Shown in pieces: positions 35,427 to 44,135 of a DNA stretch of 64,000 nucleotides. A model generated the notes under the pieces. It made no database searches. It was not told the origin of the DNA and saw nothing but the letters and a program-made list of their open reading frames with translations. Position 1 is the stretch's first letter, and each line of letters starts with the position of its first letter. The translations under genes and the position numbers were made by a program. The stretch is from positions 1-64,000 of the forward strand of contig NZ_LMJB01000006.1 in NCBI RefSeq assembly GCF_001429765.1. Direction: 5' to 3'. Source of the DNA: Flavobacterium sp. Root901. Lineage in GTDB: Bacteria > Bacteroidota > Bacteroidia > Flavobacteriales > Flavobacteriaceae.

Positions 35427-36869
35427 TTATCGCAGCGCTTTTACCATTTCTGGTGTAATTTCCGTTTTATTATTTCCCCAGCTGCTGTAGATATAAGTTA
35501 GGACATTTGCTATTTCATCATCAGACAGATTTTGAGCAGGCATAACATTATTGTATTTTTTGCCATTAACTGTTACTTCGCCCGTTAAGCCGTTCAGAAT
35601 TGTTTTTATAGCCCTTTGAGAATCCTTATTTAAATAATCGGATTTTGCCAAAGGAGGAAAAGTATTTGGAATTCCTTGTCCTTCAGATTGATGACAGGCG
35701 AAACAAGTGGTTCCGAAAATTTGCTTTCCAATTTTTACTTTTTCTTCTGATGTTCGTTTCGGAGTTTGTGTTTTTGCTGAGGTTCCCGGCATTTTCTGAA
35801 TTGTTCCTCCTTCTGGTAAATAAATACCTTCCTGAATCGTTCCTGAGTAAATGTTTTTGTTTTCTTTTCCCTCTACTTTCAGCATTCCCAAAGCCCCTTT
35901 ATTAAATGCTCTAAAAATAGAGTGATCGACCAAAATGAAAGTACCCGGAGTTTCTACTTTGAAATCAACAATTGCAGCGCCGCCGGCAGGAATTAAAGTA
36001 GTTTGTACATTTTTATTGATAGCACTTCCGCCTTCAATGTGTACGGTATCGAAGATTTCGCCAATAACATGAAAAGAAGAAACCATGTTTGGTCCGCCGT
36101 TTCCAACAAATAAACGAACAGTTTCGCCCACTTTTGCTGTTAATTCATTTCCGTTAGTTAACGAACCCACTTTCCCATTAAAAACTACGTAATCCGGAGT
36201 CTCTTTTACAGCTTTGTTCATATCAAACGGCTGAAGACCTTTTGCGCCATATTCACCCTGAGTGTAAAAATCACCCTGCATTACATAATATTCTTTATCA
36301 ACAGGAGGAAGTCCGCCTTCAGGTTCAACCAAAATCAAGCCGTACATACCATTTGCAATGTGCATTCCAACGGGAGCAGTTGCACAATGGTAAACATATA
36401 ATCCAGGATTAATCACTTTAAAACTAAATACTTTTTCATGTCCCGGTGCCACAAGTGAAGAAGTTGCGCCGCCGCCCGGTCCTGTTACAGCATGTAAATC
36501 GATATTGTGCGGTAATTTATTGTCAGGATGATTTTTTAAGTGAAATTCGACTTCGTCACCTACACGTGTTCTAATAAAACTTCCAGGAACAGAACCTCCA
36601 AATGTCCAATAAGTATATTTTACTCCATCGGTCATTGTACCTTCCTGCTCTTTAATTTCCATGTTTAGTTTTAGTTTCATTGCCGGTCTGCTGCCAACAG
36701 GTTTCGGAACCATAGGCGGAGAGGTCAGTTCTGCATTCATTTCTCCATCCGTTTTGATTTCAGTGTAATTTACTGATTCTTCTTTTTTACAGCTTATTAA
36801 AAATAATAAGCTAAAAAGCATGCATAAAAACAGTTTCATTTTCAACTGGCTGTTATTTTTGTTTGTCAT
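35427..36869 (-). CDS. nirK: Copper nitrite reductase fused to cytochrome c (NirK), lipoprotein
   Basis: 480 residues. It reduces nitrite to nitric oxide in the periplasm. Lipobox FLISC (Cys about residue 27). Two cupredoxin domains (about 60-345) contain every copper ligand: type 1 His121, Cys162, His170 and Met175 ([23 protein letters not shown]); type 2 His126, His161 and His316 (VDHSIFRA); and catalytic Asp124 and His267. A C-terminal cytochrome c domain (about 375-470) has the haem motif CFACH (Cys389, Cys392, His393) and a likely Met ligand in [13 protein letters not shown], giving a built-in electron donor. It is the first gene of the nirK-nirV-SCO operon under a predicted FNR-type site. 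Confidence 0.97.
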   Translation of the reverse strand: MTNKNNSQLKMKLFLCMLFSLLFLISCKKEESVNYTEIKTDGEMNAELTSPPMVPKPVGSRPAMKLKLNMEIKEQEGTMTDGVKYTYWTFGGSVPGSFIRTRVGDEVEFHLKNHPDNKLPHNIDLHAVTGPGGGATSSLVAPGHEKVFSFKVINPGLYVYHCATAPVGMHIANGMYGLILVEPEGGLPPVDKEYYVMQGDFYTQGEYGAKGLQPFDMNKAVKETPDYVVFNGKVGSLTNGNELTAKVGETVRLFVGNGGPNMVSSFHVIGEIFDTVHIEGGSAINKNVQTTLIPAGGAAIVDFKVETPGTFILVDHSIFRAFNKGALGMLKVEGKENKNIYSGTIQEGIYLPEGGTIQKMPGTSAKTQTPKRTSEEKVKIGKQIFGTTCFACHQSEGQGIPNTFPPLAKSDYLNKDSQRAIKTILNGLTGEVTVNGKKYNNVMPAQNLSDDEIANVLTYIYSSWGNNKTEITPEMVKALR

Positions 36870-36902
36870 AATTATCTGGTTTTATAAGAGTTTAATTATG
36901 AT

Positions 36903-36946
36903 CAAAAATAAAAGACTGCTTTGTCTTTAATTATGATAAAAATCAT
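36903..36946 (-). promoter_or_regulatory. nirK promoter with FNR/DNR-type palindrome
   Basis: Minus-strand -7 element TATTTTTG (36910 to 36903) is followed by nirK ATG at 36869. The perfect palindrome ATGAT-AAAA-ATCAT (36933-36946) differs from the FNR/DNR consensus TTGAT-N4-ATCAA by one symmetric base per arm. Its centre (36939.5) is about 42 bp upstream of the predicted transcription start, the class II activator position. A direct repeat TTTAATTATGAT (36891-36902 and 36926-36937) covers part of this region. Confidence 0.7.
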
Positions 36947-37045
36947 ATTCAAATATTTTTCAGATGTATAATCTTATTAAATATTTCAAAATAAATTATT
37001 TTTAATAAAAATAAATGACTGTCTGCATTTTAAAATAATAATGTT

Positions 37046-37053
37046 TAATTTTG
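37046..37053 (+). promoter_or_regulatory. Candidate promoter -7 element of the alpha-oxoamine synthase gene
   Basis: TAATTTTG, an exact TAnnTTTG match 36 bp before ATG 37089. The -33 element is not clear. Confidence 0.5.
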
Positions 37054-37088
37054 CTCGCTGATTGAGTTAAAAAATTACTACATATATT

Positions 37089-38348
37089 ATGGTAAAAGAT
37101 TTATTTGAAAGAATTCAGGACAATAAGGGACCTTTAGGAAAATGGGCTTCTCAGGCAGAAGGTTATTATGTTTTCCCAAAGTTAGAAGGAGAGTTGGGTC
37201 CTAGAATGACATTTCATGGAAAAAATATCCTAAACTGGAGTTTAAATGATTATTTAGGTCTGGCAAATCATCCGGAAGTTCGTAAAGCAGATACTGAAGC
37301 AGCAGCTCAGTTTGGTGCAGCGTACCCAATGGGAGCCCGTATGATGTCAGGACACACGACTTATCACGAACAATTAGAAAATGAACTTGCTTCTTTTGTA
37401 ATGAAAGAATCAGCTTATTTATTGAATTTTGGTTATCAGGGAATGGTATCTATTATTGATGCCCTGGTTACTAAAAACGATATCATTGTTTACGACGTAG
37501 ATTCGCATGCTTGTATTATTGATGGTGTTCGTCTGCATTTAGGTAAACGTTTTACCTACAAACACAATGATCTTGAAAGTATGGAAAAAAACCTGCAGCG
37601 TGCTACAAAAATGGCCGAAGAAACAGGCGGAGGTATTTTATTTATTACCGAAGGTGTTTTTGGAATGCGCGGGCAGCAGGGAAAATTAAAAGAAATTGCA
37701 GCATTGAAGAAAAAATACAATTTCCGTTTATTGGTAGATGATGCTCATGGTTTTGGTACACTTGGTAAAACTGGTGCCGGAGCAGGTGAGGAGCAGGGAG
37801 TACAAGACGATATTGATGTTTATTTCTCTACTTTTGCTAAATCAATGGCTAATATTGGTGCTTTCGTAGCAGCAGATAAAACGGTTATTGATTATTTAAA
37901 ATACAATTTACGTTCTCAAATGTTTGCTAAAGCATTGCCAATGATCCAGACAATTGGTTCATTAAAACGTTTAGAGTTATTGCGTAATTCTTCTTCAATT
38001 AAAGATAAACTTTGGGAGAATGTAAACGCGCTTCAAAGCGGTCTCAAAGAAAAAGGATTTAATATTGGTGATACAAATACTTGTATTACACCAGTTTACT
38101 TAGAAGGAAGTATTCCAGAGGCAATGGTAATGGTAAATGATTTAAGAGAAAATTACGGTATTTTCCTTTCTATTGTTGTTTATCCGGTTATTCCAAAAGG
38201 AATTATTTTATTGAGAATGATTCCAACGGCTTCTCATACATTACATGATATTGAAGAAACATTAACTGCTTTTGAAGCTATACGCGAAAAATTAGTTAAC
38301 GGAACATATAAAGAAATTGCAGAACGTACAACAGTAGACGTTTCGTAA
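37089..38348 (+). CDS. PLP-dependent alpha-oxoamine synthase: serine palmitoyltransferase / cysteate acyltransferase type
   Basis: 419 residues, cytoplasmic. It is a fold-type I PLP enzyme that condenses an acyl thioester with an amino acid and releases CO2. The motifs NWSLNDYLGLANHPEV, GARMMSGHTTYHEQLE, YDVDSHACIIDGVRL, LLVDDAHGFGTLG and the PLP Lys251 in FSTFAKSMANIG define the family (8-amino-7-oxononanoate synthase, glycine C-acetyltransferase, SPT). In Bacteroidota, proteins of this exact type make the sphingolipid base from serine or, in gliding flavobacteria, capnine from cysteate; I recall the cysteate-C-fatty acyltransferase of F. johnsoniae as a close match. Substrate choice cannot be read here. 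A GNAT protein resembling ceramide synthase lies ~700 bp on. Confidence 0.85.
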   Translation: MVKDLFERIQDNKGPLGKWASQAEGYYVFPKLEGELGPRMTFHGKNILNWSLNDYLGLANHPEVRKADTEAAAQFGAAYPMGARMMSGHTTYHEQLENELASFVMKESAYLLNFGYQGMVSIIDALVTKNDIIVYDVDSHACIIDGVRLHLGKRFTYKHNDLESMEKNLQRATKMAEETGGGILFITEGVFGMRGQQGKLKEIAALKKKYNFRLLVDDAHGFGTLGKTGAGAGEEQGVQDDIDVYFSTFAKSMANIGAFVAADKTVIDYLKYNLRSQMFAKALPMIQTIGSLKRLELLRNSSSIKDKLWENVNALQSGLKEKGFNIGDTNTCITPVYLEGSIPEAMVMVNDLRENYGIFLSIVVYPVIPKGIILLRMIPTASHTLHDIEETLTAFEAIREKLVNGTYKEIAERTTVDVS

Positions 38349-38385
38349 TGAAATTAAAATAGATTTCCTTAAGTGGAAATTATGT

Positions 38386-38421
38386 AAAAAAATCCATTTG
38401 TTATACGAATGGATTTTTTTT
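38386..38421 (+). terminator. Terminator after the alpha-oxoamine synthase gene
   Basis: AAAAAATCCATT-type left arm (38386-38398) and AATGGATTTTTTT right arm (from 38409), with the loop around TGTTATACG, followed by a T run. Confidence 0.88.
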
Positions 38422-38467
38422 ATTTAAGGTAACTTTATTTCTCAAATCACAAAATAAAAAAAGCATT

Positions 38468-38956
38468 ATGAAAAAAGTATTAGCACTAACAACCTTAATT
38501 TTGACTGTATTGGTGTCCTGTAAAAAGGAAACAACTACTACTACAGAACCGGTACAAATCGCACCAAGTCCGCCTAAAGAAGCTCAGGTTGTTGAACCAG
38601 CCGGAGATCAATGTTACAGATGGACATCTAAAGGAAGTGTAATCGAGATGAGTTTTAATGTAAATTCTCATCAGGAAGTAAACGGTAAATTAAGTTATAA
38701 TCTGGTAGGGAAAGATAAAAACGAAGGAACTCTGATTGGAAACATGAAAGGGGATACACTAATTGCCGATTATACTTTTATGTCTGAAGGAGTTTCCTCA
38801 GTAAGAGAAGTTGCTTTTTTGAAAAGAGAAAACACCTTTATTGAAGGATATGGAGATATTGTACAAGCCAATGATAAAGTAACTTTTAAAGATAAAACGA
38901 AACTTAAATTTGATCAGACAAGTACGCTGACCAAGGTAGATTGTAAAGTAGAATAA
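38468..38956 (+). CDS. Small lipoprotein, function unknown
   Basis: 162 residues. Lipobox TVLVSC (Cys about residue 18), then a Thr-rich linker KKETTTTTEPVQ and a beta-rich domain (about 45-160) containing DQCYRWTSKGSVIEMSFNV and LSYNLVGKDKNEGTLIGNMKGDTLIADYTFM. The alternating KNEGTLIGNMKGDTL pattern resembles small flavobacterial lipoproteins of the META/NlpE-like beta-barrel kind, but no family is certain. It has terminators on both sides and is monocistronic, placed between two candidate lipid-synthesis genes. Confidence 0.75.
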   Translation: MKKVLALTTLILTVLVSCKKETTTTTEPVQIAPSPPKEAQVVEPAGDQCYRWTSKGSVIEMSFNVNSHQEVNGKLSYNLVGKDKNEGTLIGNMKGDTLIADYTFMSEGVSSVREVAFLKRENTFIEGYGDIVQANDKVTFKDKTKLKFDQTSTLTKVDCKVE

Positions 38957-38972
38957 TGAATTCTTATTATAT

Positions 38973-39011
38973 AAAAAAATCCATTCGTTTTGGGGGCGAA
39001 TGGATTTTTTT
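38973..39011. terminator. Bidirectional terminator between 38468-38956 and the GNAT gene
   Basis: AAAAAAATCCATTCG (38973-38987) and CGAATGGATTTTTTT (38997-39011) are exact 15-bp reverse complements around a TTTTGGGGG loop. Confidence 0.92.
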
Positions 39012-39015
39012 ATGG

Positions 39016-40134
39016 TTACAAATACTTTAAATAGGTTTTTCTCTGACAGTGAATTATCGGATCAAAGTTTTTCCAAAGTAAGTGAATGGCTGTGTTTTCA
39101 GCTAATTCAGGAGTTCTGATACAATTTTGAATACCTTTTTCCGAGAAAGTTTTATAATATTCATCAAATATAATGGCGGTAACTCCTTTGTTCTGATAAT
39201 CAGGATGAACTCCGATAAGATAAAAAACTACATCTTTACTTTTCTTTCTTGCTTTTAATAAATGAAGAAAACCAAACGGAAATAATTTTCCTTTTGCTTT
39301 TTGCAATGCTTCGGTAAAACTTGGCATAACAATACTAAAAGCAACTAAATTATCATCTTTATCTACAACAAACTTGATATATTCAGGATTGATAAAACTG
39401 ATGTATTTCTTTTTAAAATATTCTTTTTGAACATCAGAAATGGCAACAAACGAAGCTAATTTGGCGTAGGTTTCATTAAACAAATCAAACATTTTGTCAA
39501 CGTGCGGCATTATGTCTTTTGTTTTGGTAAAATTAAGCGCTCTCAGCTCATAACGTTTTTTAATTAAAGCCTGTGCTTTTAAAAAGAATTCAGGTTTTAC
39601 ATTTGAAAAAGGAAAAATACTTTCAATATATTCTTTTTCGATTTGAAAGCCTAATTGTTCAAAATGAGTTACATAATACGGATTGTTGTACCAGGTAATC
39701 ATAGTTCCCACCTGATCAAAACCTTCTGTGAGAACCCCCACTTTATCTAAATTAGAAAAACCCATTGGTCCTTCTGCATGTTCCAGATTATGTTTTCTTC
39801 CTAATTCATAAACCTTTTCAAGAAGCGCTTTTGTAACTTCGATATCATCAATAACATCAAACCATCCAAAACGAACTTTTCTTTTGTGCTGATTATTGAC
39901 TTCTGCCCAATTTATAATTGCGGTAATTCTGCCTGCAATTTTATTGTCTTTATAAGCGATGTAAAAATAAGCTTCAGCATTATCAAAAGCAGGATTTTTT
40001 GTTTTATCAAACGATTCTAATTCATCTGAAATAATAGGAGGAACCCAATATGGATTGTCCTTATAAAGTGAAAACGGAAATTTTATATATTCTGTTAGTT
40101 CTTTTTTGGTTTTGGCTTCTTTTATTGTAATCAT
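39016..40134 (-). CDS. GNAT-fold acyltransferase resembling bacterial ceramide synthase
   Basis: 372 residues, no signal peptide. N-terminal KELTEYIKFPFSLYKDNPYWVPP and DELESFDKTKNPAF, then a GNAT segment YFYIAYKDNKIAGRITAIIN and a second half with VFYLIGVHPDYQNKGVTAIIFDEYYKTF (acyl-CoA-binding Q-x-x-G/A-like loop). This long, two-half GNAT type is widespread in Bacteroidota and, from memory, includes the homologs of the bacterial ceramide synthase defined in Caulobacter, which N-acylates the sphingoid base. The closeness to an SPT/cysteate-acyltransferase gene supports that role, but the assignment is an inference. The OM-protein gene 42 bp upstream is probably co-transcribed. Confidence 0.65.
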   Translation of the reverse strand: MITIKEAKTKKELTEYIKFPFSLYKDNPYWVPPIISDELESFDKTKNPAFDNAEAYFYIAYKDNKIAGRITAIINWAEVNNQHKRKVRFGWFDVIDDIEVTKALLEKVYELGRKHNLEHAEGPMGFSNLDKVGVLTEGFDQVGTMITWYNNPYYVTHFEQLGFQIEKEYIESIFPFSNVKPEFFLKAQALIKKRYELRALNFTKTKDIMPHVDKMFDLFNETYAKLASFVAISDVQKEYFKKKYISFINPEYIKFVVDKDDNLVAFSIVMPSFTEALQKAKGKLFPFGFLHLLKARKKSKDVVFYLIGVHPDYQNKGVTAIIFDEYYKTFSEKGIQNCIRTPELAENTAIHLLWKNFDPIIHCQRKTYLKYL

Positions 40135-40176
40135 TAAGGTGGTATTAGCTCCTTGTTTAAAGGTTGATTATTAAAT

Positions 40177-41145
40177 TTATTCGTATTTTGCTTTACGTTT
40201 TCTTTCTTTTTCCTGATAATCTATATTCTCTTTATTATCAGAGTTTTTCTTTGCTTTGTCTTTGTTTTTGTTGGCAATTTGTTTCTCTTTATACCATCCG
40301 TCGTAACGCCAGGATAATCCAACGCCTCCGTAAAGAATAGAAGGTGTATTTTTAAAATTGGTACTTATAGAGGCATCAACCTGCATATTTGGAGAAAGCA
40401 AATAAGCCGCACCGCCGCGAACAATTGCATCGCTGTAAAAGTCGCTTTTATAACCTTGGTTTTCAACAAAGCCAGACCATTTATCATTAAATCCGTGGGT
40501 TAAAGTTAAAACGTAACCATAACTGGGATAATCAGTTCCTATATAATCTGCAATAATATTGGTAACGAAAACCCATCTCCCGCCGCCAAATAAATTTTGG
40601 GTCACTAAAGCAACTTTTGGAGAAATTGCACTCTCTGGCGAAAAATAATATGGATTATCAGCTCCAACGAAATTTGCTCCCGCAAAGACAGAAACGGCAG
40701 GAATCAATTCTCGCCATTGAAAACTATGATTGGCTTTATAACTGTAAATATTTGCTTCTTTTTTGTAGTTTTTATAAGGATCGTAAATGAGGTATTTTGC
40801 TCCTAAAACAGTTTGTCTGAAATTATTTTTTTTATAAGTGGTATACGGTGTATCAAAGTTTTCCATTTGGTACTGAACATCTAAAATAAATTCCAGCTGT
40901 TCCAGAAAAGCACCATATCTTACGCTTAAATCGGTTCCGAAACCCGTAGCGTCATATCCTAATAAATCGTGTTTTTCTTTAATGCCGTATACGCCAATTT
41001 CACCCTGAATTACCGATTTTCCAACTGCATAAGCAGACATTGTTTCGCCGGGACGATTCGAATTAATCACATCTGTGTATTGTGCAAAGAAAAATTGTGG
41101 TACAAAAAAGAGAGATGCAAAGAGTAAGTTTTTAATTTTCAACAT
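40177..41145 (-). CDS. Putative outer-membrane beta-barrel protein (transporter-type, MetA-pathway-like family)
   Basis: 322 residues. Signal peptide LLFASLFFVPQFFFAQ. The mature protein has the amphipathic strands of an outer-membrane barrel. The opening VINSNRPGETMSAYAVGKSVIQGEIGV with later DLSVRYGAFLEQLEFILDVQY matches the flavobacterial family assigned to the Phenol_MetA_deg clan. The barrel ends with YGGVGLSWRYDGW and an unusual Lys/Asn/Glu-rich hydrophilic tail (about 285-322), likely periplasmic or exposed. It is read with the GNAT gene, so a role in lipid handling is possible but unproven. Confidence 0.7.
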   Translation of the reverse strand: MLKIKNLLFASLFFVPQFFFAQYTDVINSNRPGETMSAYAVGKSVIQGEIGVYGIKEKHDLLGYDATGFGTDLSVRYGAFLEQLEFILDVQYQMENFDTPYTTYKKNNFRQTVLGAKYLIYDPYKNYKKEANIYSYKANHSFQWRELIPAVSVFAGANFVGADNPYYFSPESAISPKVALVTQNLFGGGRWVFVTNIIADYIGTDYPSYGYVLTLTHGFNDKWSGFVENQGYKSDFYSDAIVRGGAAYLLSPNMQVDASISTNFKNTPSILYGGVGLSWRYDGWYKEKQIANKNKDKAKKNSDNKENIDYQEKERKRKAKYE

Positions 41146-41180
41146 AAATGTATTTTTTGATTAAAAGCTATAACGTATTT

Positions 41181-41188
41181 CAAATGTA
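41181..41188 (-). promoter_or_regulatory. Candidate promoter -7 element for the OM protein/GNAT unit
   Basis: Minus-strand TACATTTG, an exact TAnnTTTG match 35 bp before the ATG at 41145. No clear -33. Confidence 0.45.
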
Positions 41189-41243
41189 CTATATTTTATT
41201 ATTTATTTAAGATTGATATTTTAATTTTAAACAACGGATTTAC

Positions 41244-41251
41244 TAATTTTG
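41244..41251 (+). promoter_or_regulatory. Candidate promoter -7 element of the DUF4834 gene
   Basis: TAATTTTG, only 12 bp before ATG 41264, predicting a very short or nearly absent leader. This element includes the in-frame TTG at 41249, which argues against that codon as a start. Confidence 0.45.
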
Positions 41252-41263
41252 GAAAAAAATTAT

Positions 41264-41557
41264 ATGATCATGCAAGAAGCATCTTTTACAAATTTGTTTA
41301 AAACGATAATGTGGATTATTGCGTTTTATTATATTTTTAAATTTTTGGCTCGAATCTTTTTGCCGGTATTGGTAAAAAAGGCTGTTGAAAAGGCAGGAGA
41401 GAATTTTCAGAGACAACAACAATACGGTCAGCATAATCCATGGCAGAATACTCGCAGCAATAATAACGACGAGATAATAATCAATACAGAAAATGCTAAA
41501 AAACCGCGCGAAACCAAAAAGGTGGGCGATTATGTTGATTACGAAGAAATAGATTAA
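41264..41557 (+). CDS. DUF4834 family small membrane protein
   Basis: 97 residues from ATG 41264 (ATG 41270 is also possible). A single hydrophobic helix (about residues 10-32, MWIIAFYYIFKFLARIFLPV) is followed by a Gln/Asn-rich cytoplasmic tail and the conserved C-terminal KKVGDYVDYEEID, the hallmark of DUF4834. Function is unknown. In flavobacteria I recall it often preceding a YfhO gene, as here (52 bp gap), which suggests joint expression with the downstream surface-glycan genes. Confidence 0.85.
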   Translation: MIMQEASFTNLFKTIMWIIAFYYIFKFLARIFLPVLVKKAVEKAGENFQRQQQYGQHNPWQNTRSNNNDEIIINTENAKKPRETKKVGDYVDYEEID

Positions 41558-41609
41558 GTTTGCATCCTAAAGTAAAGCAGGATTCATCATTTAACCAAAC
41601 CAGCCAAAA

Positions 41610-44048
41610 TTGAAAATAATAAATAAATTCTATCCGCACGCCCTTGTAATTCTGGGCTTTATTCTCGTTTCATTAATTTATTTTTATCCGGTTCTGCAGG
41701 GAAAACAAATTTTCCAGTCAGATATTGCACAATATACCGGAATGGCCAAAGAGCAAAATGACTTTAGAGCAGCAGAACATGCAGAGCCTTATTGGACAAA
41801 CTCAGCTTTTGGCGGAATGCCGACGTATCAGTTAGGAGCCAACTATCCTAACGATGTTGTGGGGAAAATAGATGATGTTTTGCGTTTTTTACCGCGTCCG
41901 GCAGATTATTTATTTTTATATTTCTTAGGCTTTTATGGCTTGTTACTGGTTTTAAAAACAGATCCTTTAAAAGCTTTTATCGGCGCAGTTGCGTTTGGTT
42001 TTTCTACTTATTTAATTATTATTCTTGGCGTTGGACATAATGCAAAAGCACATGCAATTGCATATATGCCATTAGTCATAGCCGGATTTATACTCGTTTT
42101 TCAGAAAAAATATATCTGGGGAGGTTTACTCACCATGTTTGCGGTTGCCTTAGAAGTTAATGCAAACCACTTTCAAATGACCTATTATTTATTGATTTTC
42201 TTATTGATACTGTCAGGTTATTTTACTTTCACTTTTATAAAAAATAAAGAATATAAGCCTCTTTTAACGGCAATTGGAACTTTGGCTGTAGCCGGAATTT
42301 TTGCAATTGGGGCTAATGCCGGAAATTTATTGGCAACCAGTGAATATGCAAAGTTTAGTACACGAAGCAACAGCGAATTAACTTTTAATCCAGACGGAAC
42401 TAAAAAAGAAAATGAAAACGCTTTAAGCCAAGAATATATTACGGAATACAGCTACGGAATTGCCGAAAGTTTTAACCTTATAGCTCCAAGGCTTTTTGGA
42501 GGTTCAAATCATGAAAATTTAGGGCCGGACAGCCGTATGTATTCTTTTGCGGTAGAGCAGGGAGCTTCTCCGTCACAGGCAGCAGAATATGCTTCTGGAG
42601 TACCAACATACTGGGGAGACCAGCCAATTGTGGCAGCCCCTGCTTATATTGGTATTGTTGTGTTTTTCCTGGCCGTTTTGGCATTGTTTATCGATGATAG
42701 AAAAATTAAATATGTTTTCCTTTCCGGAGCATTATTTTCATTAGTGCTTTCATGGGGAAAAAATTTCTCTTTATTAACTGACTTTTTTATTGATTACATA
42801 CCTATGTACGATAAATTCAGGGCAGTATCATCGATTCAGGTAATTTTAGAATTATGTTTTCCTGTGCTTGCTGTTATGGGAATCCAATCTTTTTTTAAAG
42901 CAAAAGAAGAACCTAAATTACAGCAAAAAGCACTTATTCAAACCGGAGTTTTTGGATTGGGAGTTATTGTAATTTTAGTAATCGCAAAAGGGTTTTTCCA
43001 CTTTACAGGAAGCAACGATGGTTATTACCTGCAAAATTATGGTGCAGCATTTGTTGATGCTCTTAAAGAAGACAGGATGTCTTTATATTCTGCAGATTTA
43101 CTTCGTTCAGGATTTTTTATTGTAATAACATTTGGAACTTTATGGTTATTCATTAAAAATAAATTTTCGCAGACTACAACTTTAGTTGTTGTTGCTCTTT
43201 TAATGATTTTTGATTTGTTTTTTGTAGATAAAAAATACGTTTCAGCAAAAGATTTTGTGAGCCCGGTTCAAATTGCAGCTCCTTTTCAGGAAACACCTGC
43301 AGATGCTAAAATCTTAGGAGATACGACCCATTATAGAGTTTTTGAAGTAAATGGAAATATGTCAAGTGCAAGAGCTTCTTATTTTCATCATTCTATTGGA
43401 GGTTATCACGCTGCAAAACCAAGAAGAATGCAGCAGTTGTTTGATTACCAAATTGCAAAAAATAATTTGGAAGTGCTTAATATGTTGAATGTTAAGTATG
43501 TAATTCAAACTGATAAAGAAGGAAATGAAATCCCGACAATTAATCCGGATGCAAATGGAAATGCATGGTTTGTAAGCGCCGTAAAATTGGTAAATAAACC
43601 AGACGATGTGATGAAAGCGTTAGATCACATTGATACGAAACAAGTAGCAGTTTTTAATGTTCGTGAGCATGAAGGCAAATTTAGAAATGCCCGCATGAAA
43701 AAACAATGGGATACGACAGGAACGATTCAAGTAGTTCAGTACAAGCCAAATTACATTAAATACAAATCAGATAATTCAAAAGATGGTCTGGCCGTTTTCT
43801 CTGAAATTTATTATAAAAATGGCTGGAATGCTTATGTCGATGGTCAATTGACAGATCATTTCCCTGTTGATTATGTATTAAGAGCAATGGAAATTCCGGG
43901 TGGAAAACATACAATCGAATTTAAGTTTGAGCCTCAGGTTATTAAAACCGGAGGAACAATTAATTTGATTAGTTCAATTGGAATGTTTGTGCTTTTAATT
44001 GGCGGTGTTTACTTTGAGAGAAGAAAATCTAGTGAACAGTCGCAGTAA
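41610..44048 (+). CDS. YfhO family multi-spanning membrane protein
   Basis: 812 residues starting with TTG (41610), which directly opens the first helix (HALVILGFILVSLIYFYPVL); no better ATG exists upstream. Around 12-13 membrane helices cover residues 10-560, followed by a large extracytoplasmic C-terminal domain and a last helix (about 783-800). The motif SDIAQYTGMAKEQNDFR after helix 1 and HNAKAHAIAYMPL suggest a GT-C-type glycosyltransferase fold. Gram-positive YfhO is linked to glycosylation of lipoteichoic acid. Together with the next two genes it probably builds or decorates a surface glycan or glycolipid. Confidence 0.85.
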   Translation: MKIINKFYPHALVILGFILVSLIYFYPVLQGKQIFQSDIAQYTGMAKEQNDFRAAEHAEPYWTNSAFGGMPTYQLGANYPNDVVGKIDDVLRFLPRPADYLFLYFLGFYGLLLVLKTDPLKAFIGAVAFGFSTYLIIILGVGHNAKAHAIAYMPLVIAGFILVFQKKYIWGGLLTMFAVALEVNANHFQMTYYLLIFLLILSGYFTFTFIKNKEYKPLLTAIGTLAVAGIFAIGANAGNLLATSEYAKFSTRSNSELTFNPDGTKKENENALSQEYITEYSYGIAESFNLIAPRLFGGSNHENLGPDSRMYSFAVEQGASPSQAAEYASGVPTYWGDQPIVAAPAYIGIVVFFLAVLALFIDDRKIKYVFLSGALFSLVLSWGKNFSLLTDFFIDYIPMYDKFRAVSSIQVILELCFPVLAVMGIQSFFKAKEEPKLQQKALIQTGVFGLGVIVILVIAKGFFHFTGSNDGYYLQNYGAAFVDALKEDRMSLYSADLLRSGFFIVITFGTLWLFIKNKFSQTTTLVVVALLMIFDLFFVDKKYVSAKDFVSPVQIAAPFQETPADAKILGDTTHYRVFEVNGNMSSARASYFHHSIGGYHAAKPRRMQQLFDYQIAKNNLEVLNMLNVKYVIQTDKEGNEIPTINPDANGNAWFVSAVKLVNKPDDVMKALDHIDTKQVAVFNVREHEGKFRNARMKKQWDTTGTIQVVQYKPNYIKYKSDNSKDGLAVFSEIYYKNGWNAYVDGQLTDHFPVDYVLRAMEIPGGKHTIEFKFEPQVIKTGGTINLISSIGMFVLLIGGVYFERRKSSEQSQ

Positions 44049-44064
44049 TCAGTCTCAGTTTACA
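44036..44064 (+). repeat. CAGTCGCAG...AGTCTCAGTTTACA repeat
   Basis: A short tract after the YfhO gene (overlapping its last codons) sharing the 14-mer AGTCTCAGTTTACA (44051-44064) exactly with 21259-21272. It belongs to the same intergenic family as the tract at 21252-21310. Confidence 0.5.
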
Positions 44065-44101
44065 AATCTGTTGCAGATTCTATAAAGCTGATAATAACTT
44101 C

Positions 44102-44109
44102 TAAATTTG
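44102..44109 (+). promoter_or_regulatory. Candidate promoter -7 element of the GT4 gene
   Basis: TAAATTTG followed by C, 27 bp before the TTG start codon at 44136. No clear -33. Confidence 0.5.
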
Positions 44110-44135
44110 CACTTTAAAATAATAATCGATTTTCC

